From an uncultured Spirochaetales bacterium (GTDB lineage Bacteria > Spirochaetota > Spirochaetia > Sphaerochaetales > Sphaerochaetaceae): a stretch of DNA of 37,321 nt. The notes beneath the pieces were generated by a model that saw nothing but the letters and a program-made list of their open reading frames with translations, was not told where the DNA came from and did no database searches. Positions within the stretch are counted from its first letter, which is position 1. Every line of letters begins with the position of its first letter. The stretch covers positions 1 to 37,321 of the forward strand of contig CAKQJZ010000010.1 of assembly GCA_934247875.1 (NCBI GenBank). Reading direction: 5' to 3'. The translations under genes were made by a program, and so were the position numbers. Below are positions 31,044 to 37,321 of the stretch, piece by piece.

Positions 31044-31118
31044 CAATGATAAGAGTTATTTTTCGGTGAATTGAGGAATAATAGCGCAGTGTTTTTGCAT
31101 ATTTCATTCCGAAAATAG

Positions 31119-31147
31119 TTGAAAGTGGAATTGCGATGTATCATCAT
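31119..31147 (+). promoter_or_regulatory. Possible promoter of the Fic-like gene, leaderless arrangement
   Basis: TTGAAA (31119-31124), 17 nt, CATCAT (31142-31147), then AGTGCT and the ATG at 31154. The -35 is good but the -10 is weak. The AGTGCT-ATG junction resembles AGCGCT-ATG at rlmI and rsmA. No Shine-Dalgarno precedes 31154. Confidence 0.35.
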
Positions 31148-31153
31148 AGTGCT

Positions 31154-32050
31154 ATGAAATACATAAGCGTTACAGAAGCCGCCAAAAGATGGGGCATTAC
31201 AGATAGACGTGTCAGGATTCTATGCAATGAAGGCAGAATAGATGGAGCTATCAGGCTCGGCTGGTCATGGACCATACCAGATGATACAGAGAAGCCTAGA
31301 GATGGAAGAGTGCTAAGGCGTTTCAAGAATCTGGATATCAGGCCAGGAAGTGTCGATGTAGCGCTCCTTGATAACCTAAAAGAGAGCTTCCCGCTTGATG
31401 ATAGCTTAAAAGAAAGCGAAGGCTATAGAGCTTTGATCAAGACTTCTTTGGAAGCGCTTCTCTCTTATTCTGAAATTCAATTCAATGAAGAGAATATAAA
31501 CGCCCTTTATAGTGGCAGCGTTGTAGAGTCAATGTCTCTTGATATGCATTTTCTATTATCAAACTTCAGGTCGATAATGATTTCTCTTATAAGCCAGAAA
31601 GAGAAATGGTGCGAGAAGGATATAAAAGAGATACATGTCCGCCTTATGCAAGGGCTTGATGATACGAGCTCAGCGCTTTATAGAGATGGGAATATAAAGT
31701 ATCCACTAAAAGAAGGTGAAGATGTAAAAGTCGATGTTCAGATGGAGACTCTATTCTCTCAGTATGAGAGCTCCTGGAAGGATCTAAATGGAGTAGTAAG
31801 CGGAGTTCTGCTATTTGGAGAACTGCTTAGAATTGAGCCTTTTGAAGACTATAGCACGATCTTCTCATATCTTATTCTCTCTGGCGAGCTATTAAGAAAG
31901 GGCTTCTTGCCTCCATGCATTTATGCTGATTCAATCAATGAGCTTAAAGCAGCATTCTCTCTTGCTTTGAAGCGTGGCAACTATCAGGACTTCACATCGT
32001 TTATAGAGCGCGGAGTCATCAAGAGCTACAAGGAGCTATACAATGTATGA
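31154..32050 (+). CDS. Fic-fold protein with N-terminal HTH and degenerate active site
   Basis: About 298 aa. Residues 1-52 form an excisionase/MerR-like HTH ('ISVTEAAKRWGITDRRVRILCNEGRI..GWSWTIP'). The rest follows the Fic pattern: a 'YSGSVVESMSL' helix like the inhibitory (S/T)xxxE(G/N) motif, 'IKEIHVRLMQGLDD...ALYRDGNI' before the core, and 'LLRIEPFEDYSTIFSYLIL'. The last corresponds to 'HPFxxGNGRxxRLL' but has Glu228 for the catalytic His and lacks the GNGR phosphate loop. AMP-transfer activity is therefore unlikely. It may be a regulator or binding protein. The ORF opens at 31136; the ATG at 31154 fits the HTH start. Its end overlaps the D-aminoacylase start by 8 nt. Confidence 0.78.
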   Translation: MKYISVTEAAKRWGITDRRVRILCNEGRIDGAIRLGWSWTIPDDTEKPRDGRVLRRFKNLDIRPGSVDVALLDNLKESFPLDDSLKESEGYRALIKTSLEALLSYSEIQFNEENINALYSGSVVESMSLDMHFLLSNFRSIMISLISQKEKWCEKDIKEIHVRLMQGLDDTSSALYRDGNIKYPLKEGEDVKVDVQMETLFSQYESSWKDLNGVVSGVLLFGELLRIEPFEDYSTIFSYLILSGELLRKGFLPPCIYADSINELKAAFSLALKRGNYQDFTSFIERGVIKSYKELYNV

Positions 32051-33587
32051 CTATATTCTGAGAAACGCAACTATAGTCGACGGAAGCGGCAATAAGCCAT
32101 TCAAAGCCAATGTAGCGCTCTTTCGTGGCTCTATCGCATTTGTAGGTGAAGAGGCTATTACCAGAGCTAAGAGAATAATAGATCTAGATGGTCTATATCT
32201 TTCTCCTGGCTTTATTGATATCCACACTCATACAGAGCTTGAGATCCTGAAAGACAGAGATTGCACTCCGATGATTGTTCAAGGCATCACTACAAGCGTT
32301 ACCGGAAATTGCGGTGTTGGAGTGTTTCCTAATAGCAATAGTACTTTAAAGAGCTATGTCTCAGATGTGCTTGGCACATGGGATGATTGGTCATGGAGTG
32401 ACTATAGCTCCTGGAAGAGCTATGCAGAGGAGGGAGGACTTGGCAATAACCAGTGCTTTCTGACATCTCACACAGCACTTCGCACTGCTGTGCTCAAAGA
32501 GAATGCATCACGTAGCGCAAATGAAGAAGAGATAGAAGAGATGTGCGCACTTCTTCGCTCTTCTCTTAGAGCAGGCTCAAAGGGATTCTCTTCTGGCTTA
32601 TATTATGCTCCATGCATATTTGCCGATAGAGCAGAGCTTTTAGCGCTGCTTAAGACTGTCAAAGAGGAGAACTCGATATTCACAGTTCATCACCGATGCG
32701 AAGGGAATGATGTTGTAGAGTCGCTTAAGGAGGTATTGGAGGCAGCAAAGGAGACTGGTGTCAAAATTGAAGTATCGCACCTGAAAGCGATAGGCAAGAA
32801 GAACCAGGCAAAAGTAGATGAGCTACTTACAATGATTGAAAGCTACAGAAAAGCTGGCGTAGATGTTGCGTTTGATCAATATCCATATACATTCGGCTCT
32901 ACATCTCTCTTTTCGCTGCTGCCTCCAGATATTCTGAAGCTTACGCGTCTGGAAGCACGCCTTGCGCTGGGGCTTGAGAATGAGAGAGAAGATATAAAGA
33001 AAGAGATGCTCAATCCTGATGGATGGGATAGCATATATGAGCTTGTTGGCCCTGATGATATCAAAATACTCTATACAGAGAACAATAGTCAGTATAATGG
33101 GCTCTCTCTTACTGAAGTCGGAAAGCTGAGGAATTCAGATCCTCTAGATGCGCTTCTTGATGTGCTATCTGATGAGAGTGGGCTTACTGTCATGGCAGAT
33201 GTAACAGAGAGCGAAGAGAATCTTGAGAAAATCATGCAGCATCCTCTGATGTGCTTTGGAACAGATAGTCTATTCTCTTCTCCTATCCCTCATCCACGCT
33301 CTTATCATTCAACTGTAGAGCTGCTTGGTAAATATGTGAGAGATAGACACGTAATCTCGCTTGAAGAAGCGATAAAGAAGATGACATCAGAACCAGCAAA
33401 AAGAATGAAGCTCGCTCTTCGTGGCCTTATTAAAGAAGGCTATAAAGCTGATTTGGTTGCATTTGATTTAAATGCTCTCAAAGAAGATGGAGACAAGAAC
33501 AAAGGCATAGAATATGTCTTTGTAAATGGAAAGCTGAAGTATAAGAAAGGGGAGATGCAGAGAGTAAGATCTGGCGAAGTACTCTAG
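32043..33587 (+). CDS. N-acyl-D-amino-acid deacylase (D-aminoacylase), amidohydrolase family
   Basis: A 514-aa metal-dependent amidohydrolase. The N-terminal strand 'YILRNATIVDGSGN' and 'LSPGFIDIHTHTE' (His61 and His63, metal ligands) are followed by 'VTGNCGVG', 'FTVHHRCEG' (near 220), 'EVSHLKAIGKKN' (near 247), 'DQYPY' and the late catalytic Asp in 'CFGTDSLFSSP'. It closes with the 'GYKADLVAFD...VFVNGK' beta-sandwich. Such enzymes release D-amino acids from N-acyl-D-amino acids or act on D-residue dipeptides, for instance from peptidoglycan turnover. AAGGAG before the ATG supports the start. It is cotranscribed with the Fic-like gene (8-nt overlap). An amino-acid ABC transporter operon converges on it, 4-nt overlap. 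Confidence 0.92.
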   Translation: MYDYILRNATIVDGSGNKPFKANVALFRGSIAFVGEEAITRAKRIIDLDGLYLSPGFIDIHTHTELEILKDRDCTPMIVQGITTSVTGNCGVGVFPNSNSTLKSYVSDVLGTWDDWSWSDYSSWKSYAEEGGLGNNQCFLTSHTALRTAVLKENASRSANEEEIEEMCALLRSSLRAGSKGFSSGLYYAPCIFADRAELLALLKTVKEENSIFTVHHRCEGNDVVESLKEVLEAAKETGVKIEVSHLKAIGKKNQAKVDELLTMIESYRKAGVDVAFDQYPYTFGSTSLFSLLPPDILKLTRLEARLALGLENEREDIKKEMLNPDGWDSIYELVGPDDIKILYTENNSQYNGLSLTEVGKLRNSDPLDALLDVLSDESGLTVMADVTESEENLEKIMQHPLMCFGTDSLFSSPIPHPRSYHSTVELLGKYVRDRHVISLEEAIKKMTSEPAKRMKLALRGLIKEGYKADLVAFDLNALKEDGDKNKGIEYVFVNGKLKYKKGEMQRVRSGEVL

Positions 33588-34345
33588 AGAGAGAATGAAT
33601 CCAAGAACTTCTTTGTCCTCTCTTTCTCTGGCGCATCAAAGAGCTTCTCAGGCTTACCTTCTTCGACTATTACGCCTTGATCCATGAAGATTGCATAGTC
33701 TGAGATGCCTTTTGCAAAACTCATTTCATGAGTGACTACAACCATAGTCATCTCTTCTTCAGCAAGGTCTCTGATAACTCTCAGGATCTCTCTTGTAAGC
33801 TCCGGGTCCAGCGCACTAGTTGGTTCATCAAAGAATAGCACTTCAGGGTCCAAAGCTAGAGCACGCGCAATAGATACTCGCTGCTTCTGGCCTCCAGAAA
33901 GCTCTGATGGATATGATTTAGCTTTGCTTTCAAGGCCCATGCGCTTCAGAAGCTGCATTGCTTTCTCTTCAGCATCTGCTTTGTTCATCTTCAGTACAGC
34001 AATCTCTGCTTCAGTAACATTTCTTAGCACTGAAAAGTGAGGGAAAAGATTGAAGTTCTGGAATACAAGCCCAGTTCTGAGCCCTATGCGTCTTGCTTCT
34101 TTCTCTTTCTTGTAGAGAGCAACTCCGTTCTTATCTTCAAAGAGAGTTTCGCCTCCGATTTCAAGAGTACCGCCATCAGCTCTTTCAAGCTGTGTGATGA
34201 TTCTCAGAAGCGTGCTCTTACCAGAGCCTGATGGCCCAATGACAGAGAGTACATCACCCTTATTGAGTGTGAATGATATATCCTTTAAAACCTCATTCTC
34301 TCCAAAGCTTTTTCTGATGCCTGTGGCTTTGATCATATTCTCCAT
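33584..34345 (-). CDS. glnQ: Polar amino-acid ABC transporter, ATP-binding subunit
   Basis: A 253-aa ATPase of the GlnQ/HisP class. Walker A 'GPSGSGKST' (near 37-45), Q-loop 'VFQNFNLFPH', ABC signature 'LSGGQKQRVSIARAL', Walker B 'EVLFFDEPTSALDP' and H-loop 'VVVTHEM' are all intact. It powers import of a polar amino acid with the permease and binding protein encoded just upstream (permease stop to this start: 8 nt). An AGGAG precedes the ATG. The substrate is not set by sequence; glutamine, arginine, histidine or cystine are all known for this class. Its 3' end overlaps the convergent D-aminoacylase gene, a possible functional partner releasing free amino acids. Confidence 0.93.
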   Translation of the reverse strand: MENMIKATGIRKSFGENEVLKDISFTLNKGDVLSVIGPSGSGKSTLLRIITQLERADGGTLEIGGETLFEDKNGVALYKKEKEARRIGLRTGLVFQNFNLFPHFSVLRNVTEAEIAVLKMNKADAEEKAMQLLKRMGLESKAKSYPSELSGGQKQRVSIARALALDPEVLFFDEPTSALDPELTREILRVIRDLAEEEMTMVVVTHEMSFAKGISDYAIFMDQGVIVEEGKPEKLFDAPEKERTKKFLDSFSL

Positions 34346-34353
34346 AACATCTC

Positions 34354-34989
34354 CTAGTTATAGTAGCTTAGCTTTTTCTCAATAAGTGCAAAAACCTTTG
34401 AGACAATGTAGTTCATGATGAAATAGAAGACTCCTGCAAGGAAGATAGGCATCGTTGAGAATATTCTCGAAGAAGATGTCTGTGCAACTCTGAAGAGCTC
34501 TATTACGCCGATAGTTGATGCAAGTGCTGTGTCTTTTACGAGTGTGATTACCTCATTGCCAAGTGATGGCATTACTGTCTTCATGACCTGAGGAAGAATT
34601 ATGTGGAAGAAGGTGTAAGGCTTAGAGAAGCCCAACACCTTGCTTGCCTCATATTGGCCTTTATCTATAGCCTGGATTCCTGAGCGGTATATTTCAGCAA
34701 AGTATGCACTGTAGTTGATTGAGAATGCGATGATTGCTGCTGTGAAGCGCTGGAATGAGAAGCCGAAGATATAGTAAGGCGCGAAGTAGAAGAAGATCAG
34801 CTGCAGAATAAGTGGTGTGCCTCTCATGATCTGAATGTATAAATCAACGATAAATGAGAGTGGTTTGAATCTGCTCATCTTTCCTTTGCATACTACAAAG
34901 CCAAAGGGAAGTGAGAATATAAGAGTAAGTGCAAATACTCTTAATGAGACAAACATGCCATCTAATAGCTGCAGCAGAAGCTTTTCCAT
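34354..34989 (-). CDS. Polar amino-acid ABC transporter, permease subunit
   Basis: About 211 aa with five hydrophobic helices. It begins 'LLQLLDGMFVSLRVFALTLIFSLPFGF', has 'YIQIMRGTPLILQLIFFYF' (the HEQRTGG-type start), and the EAA-loop region 'YEASKVLGFSKPYTFFHIILPQVMKTVMPSLGNE', which contacts the ATPase. This is the His/Glu/Gln/Arg permease family (HisM/GlnP). As only one permease gene is present, it probably works as a homodimer in the cytoplasmic membrane. The ORF opens at 35028 inside the binding-protein gene; the ATG at 34989 with AGGAAA upstream gives the usual family N-terminus and follows the binding-protein stop by 2 nt. Confidence 0.92.
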   Translation of the reverse strand: MEKLLLQLLDGMFVSLRVFALTLIFSLPFGFVVCKGKMSRFKPLSFIVDLYIQIMRGTPLILQLIFFYFAPYYIFGFSFQRFTAAIIAFSINYSAYFAEIYRSGIQAIDKGQYEASKVLGFSKPYTFFHIILPQVMKTVMPSLGNEVITLVKDTALASTIGVIELFRVAQTSSSRIFSTMPIFLAGVFYFIMNYIVSKVFALIEKKLSYYN

Positions 34990-34991
34990 TA

Positions 34992-35804
34992 TTATTTTCC
35001 TACAACTGTGATATCTGCACCGAACCACTTTGTGGCAATTGATGCAAGAGTTCCATCTTTGGCCATATCTACAAGAGCGCTCTGTACTGCGTCTCTTAGT
35101 GCGATATCACCCTTTCTGAATCCAATGCCATATTCCTCATTTGAGAGACCTTCGTCAAGGACTTTGAAGATTCCTTTGCCGCTTCTTGCGATATTATCGT
35201 TAGCAACTAGCAGATCCATGATTACAGCGTCAACACCACCGATTTCAAGATCCATAAGTGCTGTAAGGTTATCTTTGAATTCAACAACCTCTTTGATGCT
35301 TTCCTTAAATCCTTCTGTATCTTCAATTGCATCTTCTGCAGAGGAACCAGCCTGAACACCGATTACTTTGCCTTTCAGATCTGCAAGTGTTGAGTAGCCA
35401 GATGAGATCTTTACAACAGCAACCTGTGCATTGTCTACATATGGCTCTGAGAATGTCATAGCCTCAAGACGCTCTGGTGTGATAGTAAAGCCATTCCAGA
35501 TACAATCAATATTGCCTGTTGCGAGCTCTTGCTCTTTAGCTGCCCAGTCAATTGGCTGCGCAACTAGCTCAACGCCGAGTCTCTTTGAAACTTCTTTGGC
35601 TGTGTCTATATCAAAGCCAACAATCTCACCATTCTCATCTCTATAACCCATAGGTGGGAATGAGTCATCAAGGCCAAGCACGAACTTGCCTTTATCCTGG
35701 ACTTTCTTCAGTGAATTATCAACGCTGGAGCTTTCTTTAGTGCCATTAGCAAATAGAGTAGCAGCTGCTAAAACGACTAAAAGTATAGTAACGATTCTCT
35801 TCAT
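34992..35804 (-). CDS. Polar amino-acid ABC transporter, periplasmic substrate-binding protein
   Basis: About 270 aa. A signal peptide 'MKRIVTILLVVLAAATLFA' is cleaved before 'NGTKESS'; there is no lipobox Cys, so the protein should be soluble in the periplasm, as in many spirochaete binding proteins. The mature part has the SBP_bac_3 signature: 'GKFVLGLDDSFPPMGYRDENGEIVGFDIDTAKEV', with the substrate-contacting D and 'MTFSEPYVDN', 'VIGVQAGSSAED', 'GIGFRKGD'. It captures a polar amino acid for the permease. The ORF can open at 35888, but the ATG at 35804 has AGGAGAGG upstream and starts the signal peptide. It is first in the operon; ATGCAT elements lie upstream. Confidence 0.93.
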   Translation of the reverse strand: MKRIVTILLVVLAAATLFANGTKESSSVDNSLKKVQDKGKFVLGLDDSFPPMGYRDENGEIVGFDIDTAKEVSKRLGVELVAQPIDWAAKEQELATGNIDCIWNGFTITPERLEAMTFSEPYVDNAQVAVVKISSGYSTLADLKGKVIGVQAGSSAEDAIEDTEGFKESIKEVVEFKDNLTALMDLEIGGVDAVIMDLLVANDNIARSGKGIFKVLDEGLSNEEYGIGFRKGDIALRDAVQSALVDMAKDGTLASIATKWFGADITVVGK

Positions 35805-35826
35805 AGAAACCTCTCCTATGGAGTTG

Positions 35827-35855
35827 AGTATAGAACTTTTGCTTATGCATTTAAA
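35827..35855 (-). promoter_or_regulatory. Predicted promoter of the amino-acid ABC operon
   Basis: Minus strand: TTTAAA (35855-35850), 17 nt, TATACT (35832-35827), about 22 nt before the binding-protein ATG, with room for the ribosome binding site. The -35 lies inside the first ATGCAT palindrome, so a protein bound there would block RNA polymerase. Confidence 0.45.
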
Positions 35856-35880
35856 GTGCATATCTATGCATTTTATGCAT
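35845..35880. repeat. Array of four ATGCAT elements forming two palindromes
   Basis: ATGCAT at 35845-35850, GTGCAT at 35856-35861, ATGCAT at 35866-35871 and 35875-35880, spaced 11, 10 and 9 bp. The first pair forms a 17-bp palindrome with one mismatch (35845-35861), the second a 15-bp palindrome with a single centre-flanking mismatch (35866-35880), separated by 4 bp. The array overlaps the predicted -35 and looks like tandem operators. The layout recalls paired ARG boxes, but the half-site is TGCAT rather than TGAAT. Confidence 0.6.
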
Positions 35881-35922
35881 ATTGGCAATAAAAAATGAAT
35901 ATGTTTTAAGTAGTTTGTTCGA

Positions 35923-35951
35923 TTGAGAATAGCATTTTGTTGCTTTATCCT
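35923..35951 (+). promoter_or_regulatory. Predicted promoter of the tandem HAD genes
   Basis: TTGAGA (35923-35928), a 17-nt spacer, TATCCT (35946-35951), followed by a GGAGG ribosome binding site just before the ATG at 35969. The start of RNA would be near 35958, giving a leader of only about 10 nt. Confidence 0.5.
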
Positions 35952-35968
35952 GTTGTTGGAGGAAAGAT

Positions 35969-36547
35969 ATGCTTTTCATGTTTGACATGGGTAATGTAAT
36001 TATCAAGGATATAACAACACTCGATAAAATAGCTAAGCGCTTTAATATAGACTATAGCGAAATCAGAAGAGATTACGAATTATATGGAGTGCCTCTTACT
36101 GAAGGCTTTATGGATACAGATGACTACTATAGGCATCTTGAGATCAAATATGGAATCAAGATTGATGAAGATGTGTTTAAAGTCTATTTCAAGCCGACTG
36201 TCAATTCTCCTATGATTTCCTTTGTCGATAAACTCAGAGCAAATGGACATAGAGTAGTAATTGCTTCAAACACGTTCAAGCCTCACTGGGACTACATTCT
36301 GACACTTAAAAGTGAAGTCATCGATCACTTTGATGCGCTATACGCTTCGCATCTTATAAACAGAGCAAAGCCAGATAAGGCTTTTTATAGCTATATCATC
36401 GAAAAAGAAAGGTATAGCAGCGGCGAGTGTGTTTTCATCGATGATAGGACAGATAATATAGAAGGTGCTGAAAGCCTTGGAATCAAATGCTTCAACTATC
36501 TATTTGACGATGATAAAGCAGAACGCTTCTTCAAGGACTACTTATGA
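35969..36547 (+). CDS. HAD-superfamily hydrolase, first of two tandem paralogues
   Basis: A 192-aa HAD-IA-type protein. Motif I is 'FMFDMGNVII' (nucleophile Asp, but Gly at the usual +2 acid), motif II 'VVIASNTFKPHW', motif III Lys in 'NRAKPDKAFY', motif IV 'VFIDDRTDNIEGA'. The FDxGNV subtype includes E. coli YihX, a glucose-1-phosphate phosphatase, so a sugar-phosphate substrate is possible. A helical cap follows motif I ('YELYGVPLTEGFMDTDDYYRHLE'). GGAGG precedes the ATG. It overlaps the next gene by 4 nt; the two proteins are clearly related along their length, pointing to a local duplication. The substrate is unknown. Confidence 0.88.
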   Translation: MLFMFDMGNVIIKDITTLDKIAKRFNIDYSEIRRDYELYGVPLTEGFMDTDDYYRHLEIKYGIKIDEDVFKVYFKPTVNSPMISFVDKLRANGHRVVIASNTFKPHWDYILTLKSEVIDHFDALYASHLINRAKPDKAFYSYIIEKERYSSGECVFIDDRTDNIEGAESLGIKCFNYLFDDDKAERFFKDYL

Positions 36548-37152
36548 TAAAACTCTTTATTTTTGATATTGGGGATGTTCTCCTCATTGGCTCTAGGTCT
36601 CTTAGAGATATGGCGAATGAGCTAGGCATTAATGAAGATGAATTCGTGAGTGACTACAGACGATGGAATGCAGCATTAATGGATGGCTATGTGTCTACAT
36701 CTGATTATTATAAGCACCTTGAGAATAAATTCAGTGTAAGAATCTCATCAGATTTGTTTGTTGAGAACTATAATCCGGTAGTTAACAAGCAGCTCATAGG
36801 CTATATAAAAGAACTCAGAGCTAAAGGGCTTAAAGCAGTGTTTGGCTCCAATACTTTCACTTGCTACGACAAATGGATCTTGAATAATATTCCAGAGTTC
36901 TATGACTTTTTTGACAATAAGTATCTCTCTTGTGATATTAAGCGAAGCAAACCAGAGAAATCATTCTTCTCTTATATTCTCAATAATGAGAACGTGAAGC
37001 CTGAAGAAGCTGTATTCATAGATGACAGAGAAGAGAATATCACTGCTGCAAAAAGCATTGGTATTAATGCATTTCGATATGAATCAGTTGAGAAGCTAAA
37101 GAATGATATGAAGTCGCTAGACCTATGCTACGAGATTGTTAATTGTTTATAA
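36544..37152 (+). CDS. HAD-superfamily hydrolase, second of two tandem paralogues
   Basis: A 202-aa paralogue of the preceding protein, starting in a 4-nt overlap (ATGA). Motif I is 'FIFDIGDVLL' (nucleophile Asp, Gly at +2), cap 'RRWNAALMDGYVSTSDYYKHLENKF', motif II 'AVFGSNTFTCYDKW', motif III 'KRSKPEKSFF', motif IV 'VFIDDREENITAA'. Shared landmarks with the first copy are DYY(R/K)HLE, SNTF, (A/S)KP(D/E)K and FIDDR. The two may form a heterodimer or act on related phosphates. The gene is followed by a 94-bp AT-rich gap without a clear terminator. Confidence 0.88.
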   Translation: MIKLFIFDIGDVLLIGSRSLRDMANELGINEDEFVSDYRRWNAALMDGYVSTSDYYKHLENKFSVRISSDLFVENYNPVVNKQLIGYIKELRAKGLKAVFGSNTFTCYDKWILNNIPEFYDFFDNKYLSCDIKRSKPEKSFFSYILNNENVKPEEAVFIDDREENITAAKSIGINAFRYESVEKLKNDMKSLDLCYEIVNCL

Positions 37153-37231
37153 AGGAAATAGCTATTAGTCAAATACATATTTTATAGATATGACTTAATG
37201 CTGTTTAAGATTTTTTATTTGCCTTGTTTTA

Positions 37232-37240
37232 TGCTAGAAT
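37232..37240 (+). promoter_or_regulatory. Extended -10 promoter of the last gene, leaderless arrangement
   Basis: TGC-TAGAAT (37232-37240) is an extended -10, ending 6 nt (AAAAGT) before the ATG at 37247. No -35 of note is at 17 nt, which extended -10 promoters do not need. No Shine-Dalgarno is seen. Confidence 0.5.
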
Positions 37241-37246
37241 AAAAGT

Positions 37247-37321
37247 ATGAAGAACATTATTACATCTATATCCAGTTTTGAAGAGCTTATTAAAGCTGAT
37301 GCTATTTATGTTGATAAGACA
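37247..37321 (+). CDS. AAA-ATPase-like protein, N-terminus (partial)
   Basis: Only the first 25 codons are inside the window: MKNIITSISSFEEL, then 'ADAIYVDKT'. The 'F..LI....YVDKT' opening is characteristic of the AAA-ATPase-like (PF09820) proteins that often also carry a C-terminal PD-(D/E)xK nuclease-like domain (DUF1703). They occur in many copies in treponemes, Bacteroides and clostridia of the gut and mouth; their function is not established. The ATG lies 6 nt after an extended -10 and lacks a Shine-Dalgarno. The reading frame runs off the right edge. Confidence 0.7.
   Translation, partial: MKNIITSISSFEELIKADAIYVDKT

Overview
The window looks like a chromosomal segment of a host-associated spirochaete (Treponema/Sphaerochaeta-like). 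The clues are a phosphocholine locus with a fused LicC-LicA protein, as in oral treponemes; a periplasmic binding protein whose signal peptide has no lipobox Cys and ends in a 'LFANGTKE'-type junction; and, at the right edge, the start of a gut/oral-spirochaete-type AAA-ATPase-like protein. The assignment is an inference with moderate confidence. No tRNA, rRNA, insertion sequence or CRISPR array was seen, and no gene-free stretch exceeds 300 bp.

Layout. (1) 1-6735, + strand: surface-glycan genes. The end of rfbD and all of rfbC (dTDP-rhamnose) are followed by a clearly AT-richer block with gtrA, gtrB, a DUF6056-like membrane protein, two family 2 glycosyltransferases and a Wzx-like flippase. 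(2) 11643-6732, - strand: a lic operon for phosphocholine decoration. It encodes a wHTH-LicC-LicA fusion, a second LicC-like nucleotidyltransferase, a BCCT (choline/betaine) transporter and LicD. Choline would be imported, phosphorylated, activated to CDP-choline and transferred to a surface glycan. (3) 11831-14168, + strand: a diacylglycerol glycosyltransferase (MGDG-synthase type) and corA. corA is preceded by a 26-codon leader ORF and a strong hairpin that hides its ribosome binding site. (4) 21994-14146, - strand: an rlmI-type rRNA methyltransferase translationally overlapped with a complete type I Wadjet anti-plasmid system (jetA-jetB-jetC-jetD). (5) 22067-27396, + strand: gph-like phosphatase, phosphohexomutase, an unknown two-TM protein, a short ComEC and rsmA. 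(6) 27522-33587: an AAA_14/DUF4143 ATPase with three 32-33 bp repeats upstream, an alpha/beta hydrolase, a FAD oxidoreductase (- strand), a Fic-fold protein that has lost its catalytic motif, and a D-aminoacylase. (7) 35804-33584, - strand: a polar amino-acid ABC transporter behind an array of ATGCAT elements. (8) 35969-37321: two tandem HAD paralogues and the first 25 codons of an AAA-ATPase-like gene.

Most noteworthy: the MgtL-like leader peptide and RBS-sequestering hairpin before corA; a complete Wadjet operon tied to rlmI; a recurrent gene-start architecture in which the -10 box lies 6-8 nt before the start codon, predicting leaderless mRNAs for several genes; a pseudo-Fic protein; and two promoter-associated repeat arrays. 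Where the longest ORF was not the best start, coordinates were chosen from ribosome binding sites, promoter position or family N-termini, and this is stated for each gene.
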